DNA of 54,188 bases from Pseudanabaena cinerea FACHB-1277 (lineage in GTDB: Bacteria; Cyanobacteriota; Cyanobacteriia; Pseudanabaenales; Pseudanabaenaceae): positions 1-54,188 of the forward strand of contig NZ_JACJPY010000022.1 of NCBI RefSeq assembly GCF_014696345.1, in the 5' to 3' direction. The notes under the pieces are model-generated. The model was not told where the DNA came from. It made no database searches and saw only the letters and a list, made by a program, of their open reading frames with translations. Each line of letters starts with the position of its first letter. The stretch's first letter is position 1. Positions 44,592 through 54,091 of the stretch are shown here, piece after piece. Made by a program: the position numbers and the translations under genes.

Positions 44592-45689
44592 ATGAAGAGA
44601 GTTCTCGTCCGCCCATCCTTTCAAGACTGGTGCAATAACAAATTATTCACACAAGGTACTTCTTTCTCATCGGTTTACCAAGAAGCATTTTCGCTCTGGA
44701 AGCAACAAGCTGCTCAACATGGCTTTCAGCTTGATACTTGGGATCAAGCCCCATTAGACTCAGCTGACATCTTTTGGTTTTTAGATCTTCCTCCCACCCG
44801 CCGCGAATTTCAAAAAATTTGCGCTCAACTCAAGCCTAACACTCCTAAAGTTCTCCAAATTCTTGAAAGCCCCTTTCTCGCAATTCATGCACTGCATCAG
44901 TTAAATACTCAAGATTTTGATGCTGTCTTAACCTATCAACATCCCAAACTCGGACATTTTCCAAAAAACTATCATCATTACCGCTTACCCAATCAAATCC
45001 GTTATCCCCAAACTAATATTCCCTTTGCAGAACGCAAAGGTTTATTGCTGATCAATAGCAATCGCATAGAAGGCTTCTTAGCAATGCGTCAAGTCGGATT
45101 AGCAGGACTCCCAGCCATAGGCAAATTTCTATCAGGTTGGCATTGCTCAATACCTATGTTTCGTGAAGCGATCTTTGGCGAGCTATATTCCCACCGCCGC
45201 CAGATCGCTAAACTTGCCGAGTCTTTGGCTCCTGATTTTTTGGAGCTTTATGGAAGAGGCTGGAATGGTGAACAGATATCATGGTGTCCCCTCTATATCA
45301 ATCGTCCCTATAAATGTTGGCGAGGTATTCCCAATATTTCTAAATGGCAACTCTGCGAAAAGTACAAATTTGTACTTAGTTTCGAGAATTTTCAAGGCGA
45401 TCTAGGTTATATTAGCGAGAAAATATTTGATCCACTTATGTCTGGCTCAGTACCAGTATACTTAGGCGATCGCCGCATTAGCGATTACATTCCATCAGAA
45501 GCCTTTGTCGATGCCAGAGATTTTTCTTCCTATCAGGAAATGTTTAAATATTTGATTAACCTTCCCGAAAAAACATGGCAAAAAATGCGTGATGTGGGAG
45601 TTGATTACTTAAAATCAGTACAATTCCAAGCATTTAGTTCCCATAGATTTGCCGAAACAGCGCTAAATGTCTTATTAAGCATAGTATAG
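44592..45689 (+). CDS. family 10 glycosyltransferase (fucosyltransferase-like)
   Basis: A 365-residue GT10 enzyme; the family includes alpha-1,3/4-fucosyltransferases using GDP-fucose. The hallmark donor-binding region is KFVLSFENFQGDLGYISEKI, followed by FDPLMSGSVPVYLGDRRI. I start at ATG 44592 (MKRVLVRPSFQDW); a GTG at 44574 overlapping the upstream stop is an alternative. No GDP-mannose dehydratase or GDP-fucose synthase gene is seen in the window, so GDP-fucose would have to come from elsewhere, or another donor is used. Confidence 0.91.
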   Translation: MKRVLVRPSFQDWCNNKLFTQGTSFSSVYQEAFSLWKQQAAQHGFQLDTWDQAPLDSADIFWFLDLPPTRREFQKICAQLKPNTPKVLQILESPFLAIHALHQLNTQDFDAVLTYQHPKLGHFPKNYHHYRLPNQIRYPQTNIPFAERKGLLLINSNRIEGFLAMRQVGLAGLPAIGKFLSGWHCSIPMFREAIFGELYSHRRQIAKLAESLAPDFLELYGRGWNGEQISWCPLYINRPYKCWRGIPNISKWQLCEKYKFVLSFENFQGDLGYISEKIFDPLMSGSVPVYLGDRRISDYIPSEAFVDARDFSSYQEMFKYLINLPEKTWQKMRDVGVDYLKSVQFQAFSSHRFAETALNVLLSIV

Positions 45690-45704
45690 GCACAGTTTCA
45701 CTAT

Positions 45705-46394
45705 ATGGCTTTTCATAAAATCAAAGAATATCTTCGCAACTCTCAAGCTTTTAGAACCATTTATGCCAAACTTTTGAGCAGAGGCAACCATATTAAGCTC
45801 AATGGCAAGAACAATCATTTTGATAGGGCAGAAGCTATTTTAAAACAATGTTCTATTAAAATTATTGGAGATAATAATTTCGTCTCAATTGCTAGAGGAT
45901 GTACTCTCCAAGGTGTCAAAATCGTTTTGCAAGGAGAAAATCTAAAATTGAAAATTGGTAGAAGCGTTTTTATCGGTCAAGGCTCAGTATTATGGATGGA
46001 AAATAGTGATGGGCTGCTAGAAATTGGTGAATATAGCTCCCTAGAAAAAGTAGGAATAGCCGTATCAGAAGGTAAGCAAATTACACTTGGGAAAGACTGT
46101 CTAGTTTCTTACGATGTTGATATTAGATGTAGTGACTCTCATGGAATATTTGATCAACAATCTAAACAAAGAATTAACCATGCTCAAGATATAAAAATTG
46201 CCGATCACGTATGGATCGGTGCAAAATCGATGATTCTCAAAGGTGTCACCATCGAGTCTGGTGCAGTAGTTGGGGCTGGAGCTGTAGTCACTAAGTCGAT
46301 CGCGTCAAATGCGATCGCGGCGGGCAATCCTGCTAAGACGATCAAAACTGATATACTATGGACGCGATCGCGCAATGATTATTTAGATCAATAA
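45705..46394 (+). CDS. hexapeptide-repeat acyltransferase
   Basis: A 229-residue left-handed beta-helix acetyltransferase of the WcaF/MaaA type. Hexapeptide turns run from about residue 50; the catalytic-type His lies in IRCSDSHGIFD, and the typical end is IADHVWIGAKSMILKGVTIE, GAVVGAGAVVTKSI and AAGNPAKTIK. It probably acetylates a sugar of the repeat unit with acetyl-CoA. It lies 15 bases after the GT10 gene. Confidence 0.93.
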   Translation: MAFHKIKEYLRNSQAFRTIYAKLLSRGNHIKLNGKNNHFDRAEAILKQCSIKIIGDNNFVSIARGCTLQGVKIVLQGENLKLKIGRSVFIGQGSVLWMENSDGLLEIGEYSSLEKVGIAVSEGKQITLGKDCLVSYDVDIRCSDSHGIFDQQSKQRINHAQDIKIADHVWIGAKSMILKGVTIESGAVVGAGAVVTKSIASNAIAAGNPAKTIKTDILWTRSRNDYLDQ

Positions 46395-46460
46395 ATATTA
46401 GGATTCATTAATCACCAAATAATAAAAGCAAATTAATTTAAATAAACCAAAATCAACAAT

Positions 46461-47408
46461 ATGACAGAACCCTTTGGTATTGTGACAGCCTGTTGGTCAG
46501 GAGACTACTTCCTTGCTAAAGCAACCTGTGCTAGTATTCGACACTTTCTAGGCGATGTCCCTATATGCGTAATTGTCGATGGAGATTTTTCAATTCAAGA
46601 ACTTATTGATATTTATAACGTTCAACCTCTTTATCTATCTCAATTATCTAATCCAGATCTTCGTAAAATCTGTCCTGGCTCAGGGCGCTCCAAACTAGCT
46701 GCTATTTGGGAAGGACCATTTGAGCGTTTTCTATACTTAGACAGTGATGCGATTATTTGGGGAGACTTACTGACACAAGTTAATTTATCTGATATAGACT
46801 TTGTTGTTATGCGTCCTGATTTGTATGGAGATTTATCAAAGCAGGAAGTGTGTAAGTGGTTTTTTGATGTTGATCAAATTCTTACAATTAATCCTCATTT
46901 TCAATGGCAAAAACAGCCCTACTTTTGCTCAGGAGCCTTTGTAGCTAGACGAAACTGTCTTGATTTACAGGAATATTTAAAGCTAGAAAATTTACTAAAT
47001 AGATCTCCAGACCTATTTAAGTTTTGGGAGCAAGGTATAGTTAACTACATGGTTTTTTCTTCTCATCAAAAAGGAGCATTGACATATAAAGTAGTTGACC
47101 TTCAATTAGTTACAGCAGACTATACTAAGATTACATTAGAGCAACTATTTAAATGTAATGTATATAATCCACCTAAAATCACAGATAAACCAGTTATCAT
47201 CCATTTCTGCGGCAATAAGCCATTGATTTATATCAGAAAATCATTTAGTCAGCCTTTTACTGCTTTTCGATTAGCTCACTATAATAATCTTTATAAAAGC
47301 AAGAATTTTTATAGTAATAGATTTATGTCTTATATTTTTTCTTGGTTAAATATTATTTTAGATGAATTTCTATTGTTAAGCACAAAGTTTTTGAAGAAAA
47401 TTAATTAA
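46461..47408 (+). CDS. putative nucleotide-diphospho-sugar transferase, GT8-like
   Basis: A 315-residue protein with a GT-A fold. The metal-binding D-x-D is in FERFLYLDSDAIIW, preceded by FGIVTACWSGDYFLAKATCA and GSGRSKLAAIW. The YFCSGAFVARRNCLDL and VIIHFCGNKPLIY segments resemble GT8 galactosyl-transferases and relatives. The C-terminal 40 residues are hydrophobic and Lys-rich. Donor unknown. Confidence 0.83.
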   Translation: MTEPFGIVTACWSGDYFLAKATCASIRHFLGDVPICVIVDGDFSIQELIDIYNVQPLYLSQLSNPDLRKICPGSGRSKLAAIWEGPFERFLYLDSDAIIWGDLLTQVNLSDIDFVVMRPDLYGDLSKQEVCKWFFDVDQILTINPHFQWQKQPYFCSGAFVARRNCLDLQEYLKLENLLNRSPDLFKFWEQGIVNYMVFSSHQKGALTYKVVDLQLVTADYTKITLEQLFKCNVYNPPKITDKPVIIHFCGNKPLIYIRKSFSQPFTAFRLAHYNNLYKSKNFYSNRFMSYIFSWLNIILDEFLLLSTKFLKKIN

Positions 47409-47563
47409 ACTCATTTTATGCGACAAGAATGAAATCAATAATTTTGTGATGATCTATATACATCTAAAATCTTAAAAAAAGATTAAAATTAATTGTCTAA
47501 TTTCTAACTTAACTATCTTGCATTTCATTAGGCGATACTCAGTTCTAAATTTTTTCTTTAAAT

Positions 47564-48295
47564 ATGAAAAATCTGTCAATCAAAATTTCTACATTACTAA
47601 AATCATTGCCACTAATTCATAATCTACTAAGAAGAATATATTGTATTTTTTTTCCTGGAATAAGATTTAGAACCGAAGAAAAACTTGCTCATCTCAATCA
47701 AGTTTTTGTATTAAAAATTGGGGCTAATGATGGAGTTTTAAACGACCCATTTTCTGATTTTCTAATGTTTGACACTAGATTTAGAGGGATTTTAGTCGAG
47801 CCTATTCCACATTATGCTCAAATGCTTCGTGATAACTATTCAGACACCAACCGTTTCAAAGTTGAAGAATCTGCAATATTTGAGGAAAGTACATCTATTT
47901 CAATGTTTTTGGTAGATGAAGAAGAATCTAGCAGAACAGGTCAAAAGATTGAGCCTTGGTTAAGAGGTGTAGCTAGTATAGATAAGTCACACGTTATAAA
48001 GCATTTATCTTCCAATTTACATAAATACGTTAAAGAGATACCTGTTTCGACCTTAACTGTTCCTGATTTGTTGTCAAAATATTGTATCAATCACATTGAT
48101 CTACTTCATATAGATGCAGAAGGATTTGACTATATGATTCTTAGACAGTTTGACTTTGAAGAAATACATCCTAGAGTTGTATTGTTTGAGTGCAAACATC
48201 TTTCTCCTGCTGATAGGATCAAATCTAAGGAATTAATGGAAAGCCATGGTTATTCAGTTTATTTATACGAAACCGACTTTCTTTGCCTTAATTAG
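47564..48295 (+). CDS. FkbM family methyltransferase
   Basis: A 243-residue FkbM methyltransferase. The N-terminal 35 residues are basic and hydrophobic (LLRRIYCIFFPGIRF). The SAM fold includes VFVLKIGANDGVLNDPFSDF, GILVEPIPHYAQML, CINHIDLLHIDAEGFDYMIL and VVLFECKHL. The insertion SISMFLVDEEESSRTG is typical of this branch. It likely O-methylates the glycan. A gap of 155 AT-rich bases precedes it, without recognisable signals. Confidence 0.92.
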   Translation: MKNLSIKISTLLKSLPLIHNLLRRIYCIFFPGIRFRTEEKLAHLNQVFVLKIGANDGVLNDPFSDFLMFDTRFRGILVEPIPHYAQMLRDNYSDTNRFKVEESAIFEESTSISMFLVDEEESSRTGQKIEPWLRGVASIDKSHVIKHLSSNLHKYVKEIPVSTLTVPDLLSKYCINHIDLLHIDAEGFDYMILRQFDFEEIHPRVVLFECKHLSPADRIKSKELMESHGYSVYLYETDFLCLN

Positions 48296-48377
48296 TCTTC
48301 ATTTTTATTTAATCTCTAAAGATGACATACATACTTTTGAATTAGATTAAAGTTTTAGAAAGTAACAGTGAGCATCA

Positions 48378-49241
48378 ATGCTAAATATTTCAGTTGTAAT
48401 TCCTACTTACAAGCGATTAAAAGTACTTCAGTTATGTTTAGAAAAAATACTTACCTCAAATCCTCTTCCAAGTGAAATAGTTATACACATAGATTTTGGA
48501 GATCAGGAAACAAAAAATTTTCTTGTTCAAAAACAATACTCTTTAGTTCGTTGGATTACTAGTGAAACAACTCAAGGACCTGGTGGAGGTCGCAATAAAC
48601 TAATCAGAGAAGCTAAATATCCCATAATTGCCAGCTTTGATGATGATTCTTGGCCTATTTCTCCTGACTATTTTCAAGTGGCTTTAGATACTTTTGCTAA
48701 ATATCCCAAAGCAGCCGTTATCTCTGCTCAAGAAATCCGTCGTAATAGTCGTCAATTGAACCAATCAAAAAGCGATCGCATTCAGGAAGTATCCTGCTTT
48801 CAAAATTGTGCTTGTTTAATTAGAAAGGAAGCCTTTATGCAGACTTCTGGATATATTCCCCTCCGTTATGCCTATGGTATGGAAGAAGCAGATGTTGCAC
48901 TGCAAATTTTAGATAAAGGTTGGCAAATTATTGAAGTTCTAGATTTGCAAGTATTTCATGATACAGAACTAGAGCATCATGCAAGCCCTGAAATTAATGC
49001 TGCTCATATCGCCAACACAGCCTTACTAGCTTATTTACGATATCCTGCTAAATATATTATTCTTGGTATCTTACAGGTTCTCAATAGATTACGATACACC
49101 TTAAGTCAAGGTAGATGGGATGGCATCCTAAAAGGAATTTTACTTATTCCCAATTTATTGTATAAATACCGCAGTCAGAGAAAGCCAGTTACACCTCAAA
49201 CAATGCAACTAAGCCGAAAGCTTGCTAAATCTAGCAGATAA
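48378..49241 (+). CDS. family 2 glycosyltransferase
   Basis: A 287-residue GT2. ISVVIPTYKRLKVLQLCLEK opens the GT-A fold, GPGGGRNKLIREA and ASFDDDSWPI (metal site) follow, and the acceptor region has YGMEEADVALQILDKGW with the acidic catalytic position. A hydrophobic segment near residue 230 (ANTALLAYLRYPAKYIILGI) may attach it to the membrane. Start ATG 48378. Confidence 0.93.
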   Translation: MLNISVVIPTYKRLKVLQLCLEKILTSNPLPSEIVIHIDFGDQETKNFLVQKQYSLVRWITSETTQGPGGGRNKLIREAKYPIIASFDDDSWPISPDYFQVALDTFAKYPKAAVISAQEIRRNSRQLNQSKSDRIQEVSCFQNCACLIRKEAFMQTSGYIPLRYAYGMEEADVALQILDKGWQIIEVLDLQVFHDTELEHHASPEINAAHIANTALLAYLRYPAKYIILGILQVLNRLRYTLSQGRWDGILKGILLIPNLLYKYRSQRKPVTPQTMQLSRKLAKSSR

Positions 49242-49256
49242 ATAGACACTAAATTA

Positions 49257-50477
49257 ATGAATAGATATTCTCATTGGATTTGTTGTCAAATTGGGGCTAG
49301 AGAAAATTATGCTATTCCTAGGGCATTACACAAAAATCGAAAATTAGAATACTTAATAACTGATGCTTGGCTATCGCCACATAATCCTGTAAAAGCGATC
49401 GCACCTAAATCATTACAAGAAAGATACACATATGATTTAGATAGTGCTAATAAATATGCCTTTACTACTGATTTAATTCGATTTGAATTACAAAACAAGC
49501 TCAGTAAAACGTTAGGTTGGCAATTAATTATCAAGCGCAATTTTTGGTTTCAACAGAAAAGCTTGGAAAAATTAAAAAAAGTTGCTAATTCTCTTAATCA
49601 AGCCAACTATCCTATTGTTTTATTTTCCTATAGCTATGCCGCTTTAGAATTATTTAAATTTGCTAAACAGCAGGGTTGGCTAACAGTTTTAGGACAAATT
49701 GATCCTGGTGTAGAAGAGGAAAAAATAGTTTTACAAGAATATCAGGAACATCCAAATTATGCGCCAAATTGGCGACCTGCACCACTAGATTACTGGCAAA
49801 ACTGGCGAGAAGAATGCGACCTAGCAGACGCAATACTTGTTAATTCCTCTTGGTCTAAGCAACTTTTACAAAACTCTGGCGTTAACAATCAAAAAATTCA
49901 CATATTACCCTTAGTTTATAGCCCTTCAGTTCTATCCAATGATTTTATTCGCGAATATCCAAATTCGTTTAGCGAAAATCGACCTATAAGGGTGTTATTT
50001 TTAGGTCAAGTAATTTTAAGAAAGGGAATTATTGCAGTTTTAGAAGCAATTAAAATACTTGAGCATTTGCCCATTGAATTTTGGATTGTTGGTTCCAGCC
50101 AAATTGAAATCCCCACATATTTTCAAAATCATCCCAAAATTATTTGGTTAGGTCAAGTGAACCGCAGTGAGACCATCACTTTTTACCAAAAAACCGATAT
50201 TTTCTTGTTTCCCACGCTTTCCGATGGTTTCGGTTTAACTCAGCTAGAGGCTCAGGCTTGGCAACTGCCAATTATTGCTTCTCGCAACTGTGGTGAGGTT
50301 GTAACTAATGGTGTAAACGGTTGGGTTTTGGAAGAAGTAAGTGGCATAGCGATCGCTGATGTATTAAAAAGATGCATCGCACAACCAGAAAACTTGGTTA
50401 AACTTGCAAAACAAACTAAACTATCTTCAAAGTTTAGCATCGATAATTTGGCGACCAACCTAGCAAATATCCTTTAG
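49257..50477 (+). CDS. family 4 glycosyltransferase
   Basis: A 406-residue GT4. The donor domain carries RVLFLGQVILRKGIIAVLEA, then FLFPTLSDGFGLTQLEAQAW and LPIIASRNCGEVVTNGVNGW. The N-terminal domain starts with YSHWICCQIGARENYAIPRA, and ECDLADAILVNSSWSKQLLQ precedes the interdomain hinge. It lies 15 bases after the GT2 and 13 before the polymerase gene. Confidence 0.94.
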   Translation: MNRYSHWICCQIGARENYAIPRALHKNRKLEYLITDAWLSPHNPVKAIAPKSLQERYTYDLDSANKYAFTTDLIRFELQNKLSKTLGWQLIIKRNFWFQQKSLEKLKKVANSLNQANYPIVLFSYSYAALELFKFAKQQGWLTVLGQIDPGVEEEKIVLQEYQEHPNYAPNWRPAPLDYWQNWREECDLADAILVNSSWSKQLLQNSGVNNQKIHILPLVYSPSVLSNDFIREYPNSFSENRPIRVLFLGQVILRKGIIAVLEAIKILEHLPIEFWIVGSSQIEIPTYFQNHPKIIWLGQVNRSETITFYQKTDIFLFPTLSDGFGLTQLEAQAWQLPIIASRNCGEVVTNGVNGWVLEEVSGIAIADVLKRCIAQPENLVKLAKQTKLSSKFSIDNLATNLANIL

Positions 50478-50490
50478 CATCAATCCAGTT

Positions 50491-51837
50491 ATGCCTGACA
50501 CCCTAGATATTCCCTTTAGTTACTACACTGCCTGTGTAATAGTATGCGTTTTAATCCTAGAGTCAGTCAATAAGTTCCATAAAAGTTGGGCAATTCCTGC
50601 CTTAGCTATTTATGCAACTACAATTATTTGGTACTTCACAGAAGTATTTTACACTCCTGAGAGACTAGTAATATTTGATTCCTCCATCCTAGACCAAGGA
50701 TTTTATCAAGTTATCATCTTTCTAGTAACATTTAGGCTATGCTTGCCAAGCATTACCAATGCTCTAACAAAGCGAGTTTATCTAAAAAACCTATCTGAAA
50801 CCTCCCATAGATTTTCACTTAGTCCTGAACAACTACTTAAAATTTTTCTGATAATTTGGCTAATTTTACTGGTATATGGTATCAGTCAACTAAATTGGGA
50901 TGTCTGGCAAGCTCTATTTCCTAGAGGAGGTCGTTGGGCTCCCAGACTTTGGAGTCGTGGAGGTGTTGGACAAGGATTTGATTTCGTTACTTCTGCTCTT
51001 GGTTATATCTACGCCTTAATCTGTGCCATGTTTGGCATATTAATATTCTTTCAGAAAAAACTAGAGCCACGAATTATTAATTTTTTAGTCATTTGTATTA
51101 GCTGGCCAGCATTTTATTTATCGGGGACAAGAAACTCTTTTTTAGCGGTGGCAATGCCTGCATATTTTACTTACTTAATCATATCTAAGCAAAAATGGGC
51201 TGCTAAGTTAATAGTCTCAATCATTTCATTCGCTGTAATCAACTACTTGTTTTTGATTGTAATTGCCCTAAGAAATACAGGTATAGATGCATATTTTGAA
51301 GGAGATGCTGTGATTAGTGAAGAAATTAAGCACCAAGGATTAAATATGTTTGAGGAGCTTTGTTTCATTAATACTTTTTACGAAAATGGCAAGCTATCAT
51401 TGCAATATGGTATGGATTATGTTGCCGAAGCGCTTAATATTATTCCTAGATTCCTTTTGCCAGACAAACCTCTAATTGGTTATGAATACAATCTATTACG
51501 AAATCCTGAGAGTGGTATTCAAGCGACAATTTCCGCAGGTTTTGTTGGGCGAGGTGTATTAAACTTTGGTTCTTGGTTCGGTCCTATATTTGTTAGCTTG
51601 ATTATGTCGGTTTGGTCAGGTTTCTTGGCACGTCTATGGATACAAAGAGAGTCTATTTTAAGATTATCTCTATTTTTGGTTGGTTTAGGTATTACGCCAA
51701 ACTTGGGTAGAGATATTACTTTACTAGTTCTTTGGCCTATAGTATTCGGATATTTTATTATTATGTATCTTGAAAAAATGGAGAGACGATCGCAATCTTC
51801 TAGATTAAATAAACCACGCAAATCTTCTTATTTATGA
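50491..51837 (+). CDS. Wzy-like O-antigen polymerase, multi-pass membrane protein
   Basis: A 448-residue protein with about ten hydrophobic segments, among them YYTACVIVCVLILES, LLKIFLIIWLILLVYGISQL and LIVSIISFAVINYLFLIVIA. A large loop with basic and aromatic residues (LFPRGGRWAPRLWSRGGVGQ) suits the periplasmic loop of oligosaccharide-repeat polymerases, and GTRNSFLAVAMPAYF matches that family. It would join repeat units at the outer face of the inner membrane. No flippase (Wzx) gene is in the window. Overlaps the next gene (ATGA). Confidence 0.83.
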   Translation: MPDTLDIPFSYYTACVIVCVLILESVNKFHKSWAIPALAIYATTIIWYFTEVFYTPERLVIFDSSILDQGFYQVIIFLVTFRLCLPSITNALTKRVYLKNLSETSHRFSLSPEQLLKIFLIIWLILLVYGISQLNWDVWQALFPRGGRWAPRLWSRGGVGQGFDFVTSALGYIYALICAMFGILIFFQKKLEPRIINFLVICISWPAFYLSGTRNSFLAVAMPAYFTYLIISKQKWAAKLIVSIISFAVINYLFLIVIALRNTGIDAYFEGDAVISEEIKHQGLNMFEELCFINTFYENGKLSLQYGMDYVAEALNIIPRFLLPDKPLIGYEYNLLRNPESGIQATISAGFVGRGVLNFGSWFGPIFVSLIMSVWSGFLARLWIQRESILRLSLFLVGLGITPNLGRDITLLVLWPIVFGYFIIMYLEKMERRSQSSRLNKPRKSSYL

Positions 51838-53012
51838 ATATTGATGCTTTTTCAAATACTGTTGTCTTGGAGACTAAAAATTTAAAAGTAGGCATTTTTT
51901 TCACCAATTTTGGTCCTTATCACATTGCCAGAGTGAAAGCTGCTAGAGATATATGCCAACCTTTAGGTATTAATATATTTGGTTTAGAAATAGCGCGATC
52001 ATCAGTTGAGTATCCTTGGCAATCAAAGACTGATCATTTGAACTTTGATTTAATTACTATTTCCTCGGATCATAGATACGAACATATACCAAGGAAGAAG
52101 TTAATATCAGATCTAATTAAAAAATTAAATGAAATTAATCCTGATATTTTGCTTCTGTCTGGATATAGTGAAATTTCTATGTTAGTTGCACTTTTTTGGA
52201 GCAAAAGTCGTGGTAAAAAAGCAGTCTTGATGTCCGAATCTAAGCAAGACGATGCACCAAGATCTAGATACAAAGAATTATTTAAAAAATTTATTGTTAG
52301 TTTTTATGATGCGGCAATTGTTGGTGGTCAACCTCATCAAAGATACTTAGAAAATCTAGATATGCCAAAAGATTCTATATTCTTTGGCTATGATGTGGTC
52401 AACAATAATGATTTTGATCGAGATAAAATTCGACATTTACCTAGACCAATTAAATTTCCATTTTTTCTAGCGATCAACCGCTTTATTCCTAAGAAGAATT
52501 TAATCTTTTTGCTCTCTGCCTATGCTCAATACCTACAGCGAGTTGATCAAACTTCAGCATGGCATTTAGTTCTCTGTGGTGATGGCGAAATGCGATCGCA
52601 AATAGAACAAAAAATTTTTGAACTCGGTATTCAAGACCAAGTTCACCTAACAGGTTTTTTGCAGCAAGCGGAATTGCTACCTTACTTTGCCCATGCCAAA
52701 TGCTTTGTGCATACTAGCACGACAGAACAATGGGGGTTAGTTGTCAATGAAGCTATGGCAGCAGGCTTACCCGTACTAGTTTCTAATCGCTGTGGATGCT
52801 ACGAAGATCTATTAATTGAGGGAATAAATGGCTTTGGTTTCGATCCTGAAGATCAAGCAGAACTAACAAATTTAATGCTCAAAATGTCTGCGAAGTACAT
52901 AGACCTAGAAGAAATGGGAAAAGCGGCTTTGATGCACATCCAGAATTTTTCGCCTAACTATTTTGCTCAAGGTGTGCAGAATGCGATCGCCTTTGTCTCG
53001 AATAAAAGCTAA
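51834..53012 (+). CDS. family 4 glycosyltransferase
   Basis: A 392-residue GT4. GIFFTNFGPYHIARVKAARD opens the N-domain. FPFFLAINRFIPKKNLIFLL begins the donor domain, and FVHTSTTEQWGLVVNEAMAA gives E-x7-E, followed by GLPVLVSNRCGCYEDLLIEG. Coupled to the polymerase gene by an ATGA overlap, which suggests it serves the same repeat unit. Last gene of the + strand run. Confidence 0.95.
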   Translation: MNIDAFSNTVVLETKNLKVGIFFTNFGPYHIARVKAARDICQPLGINIFGLEIARSSVEYPWQSKTDHLNFDLITISSDHRYEHIPRKKLISDLIKKLNEINPDILLLSGYSEISMLVALFWSKSRGKKAVLMSESKQDDAPRSRYKELFKKFIVSFYDAAIVGGQPHQRYLENLDMPKDSIFFGYDVVNNNDFDRDKIRHLPRPIKFPFFLAINRFIPKKNLIFLLSAYAQYLQRVDQTSAWHLVLCGDGEMRSQIEQKIFELGIQDQVHLTGFLQQAELLPYFAHAKCFVHTSTTEQWGLVVNEAMAAGLPVLVSNRCGCYEDLLIEGINGFGFDPEDQAELTNLMLKMSAKYIDLEEMGKAALMHIQNFSPNYFAQGVQNAIAFVSNKS

Positions 53013-53038
53013 TTTACATTGCTAATCTATATTATTTT

Positions 53039-53803
53039 TTATACCATTTTATTTCCTAGTAAGTAAATTGCTTCGGAACCAACAAATCTAGCAATACTTT
53101 CAAGGAAAATTTCCAAGAAATAATTTAATTTAGGAGGCAATCTATTATCCAAAAATTGTAATCCCATAGAAAATTTTCGATATGACTCGATTTCCAGATT
53201 AGCTAGGTCACATAATTGCAATAGATCTTTGTGTCTATAGTATTTAATCATGTATCCATTTTTGGCATAGTAGCTTTTCTCTGTTAAATACTTAACAATC
53301 GCCGTCACTGGATTATCAAGCAAAGTTGACTGCAAAATGATTTTACCGTTTGGAGATAGAACTTTATGCATGAGCTGAAGTAAACGGGGCGCATCACTAA
53401 TGTGAGCTATCAGTCCAGAACATATAATTAGATCATAAGTATCAGCTCTATCAGACTCCAAAAAATCATATACATCAGCGTGTACTGTCTCTAGAACTAG
53501 ATCATTCTCAACTACAGACTGACAATTTTCTCTAGCGAGTTCCAACATTTTCTCGGAAATATCAACCAGCACCACCCTTGAAAACTTACCAAATTTAATA
53601 ATCTGGGCAGTTATTTGTCCATCCCCCACAGCACAATCTAGTACACTTCCCGATAAATTAGCAGACATACTAGATATTATGTCCAATCTTTTGTTGAAGT
53701 TGTAAGTTTTGCCCGACTTATTTTGTTTATCGAAATACTGCGAATAGATGGAAGATGTTTTATCAAAAAACTTCTGAACTATAACTTCTTTTTTATCATT
53801 CAT
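53039..53803 (-). CDS. class I SAM-dependent methyltransferase
   Basis: A 254-residue methyltransferase. Motif I is VLDCAVGDGQITAQI, motif II VVLVDISEKMLELAREN, and the acidic post-motif is DLIICSGLIAHISDAPRLLQ. It is similar in layout to UbiE-like and methyltransf_11 proteins. It is the only clear minus-strand gene in the polysaccharide region and is convergent with the GT4. Substrate unknown; a role in glycan tailoring is guessed from location. Confidence 0.92.
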   Translation of the reverse strand: MNDKKEVIVQKFFDKTSSIYSQYFDKQNKSGKTYNFNKRLDIISSMSANLSGSVLDCAVGDGQITAQIIKFGKFSRVVLVDISEKMLELARENCQSVVENDLVLETVHADVYDFLESDRADTYDLIICSGLIAHISDAPRLLQLMHKVLSPNGKIILQSTLLDNPVTAIVKYLTEKSYYAKNGYMIKYYRHKDLLQLCDLANLEIESYRKFSMGLQFLDNRLPPKLNYFLEIFLESIARFVGSEAIYLLGNKMV

Positions 53804-54028
53804 ATAGATAAGTCATGTTTTGAGAATTACATTGTTATGTAATTGTTATTTTAGTTGCTGGCTTTTACTAAATTATAGTATCCCTATTTACATATATTGA
53901 CAATATATTTTTTTGAATTAGAAAATATCTAACAAAATAGAGCAAAAGCTATCAAAAAAAGCATAAAAGCATAAAATTAGTTTATGTTTTTAGATCTTGT
54001 TATATAAGCAAGTAACCAACATAATAAA
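53804..54028. other. very AT-rich intergenic region
   Basis: About 225 bases with long A and T runs between divergent genes. No gene is seen. A TTGACA hexamer at about 53895-53900 could be a -35 box, but no clear -10 follows at 17 bases. Confidence 0.45.
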
Positions 54029-54091
54029 ATGAAAAAAAATACAAGAGTATTAATGGTTGTTCCAGCCCTAGGAGAAGTGTACGGGGGCTGA
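54029..54091 (+). pseudogene. truncated start of a glycosyltransferase gene
   Basis: ATG 54029 reads MKKNTRVLMVVPALGEVYGG and then meets TGA. This is the usual opening of a GT4 enzyme, whose glycine loop should follow. The change after GTGTACGGGGG is abrupt, so the gene seems to have been interrupted by foreign DNA. The rest of the gene is not in the window. Confidence 0.62.
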
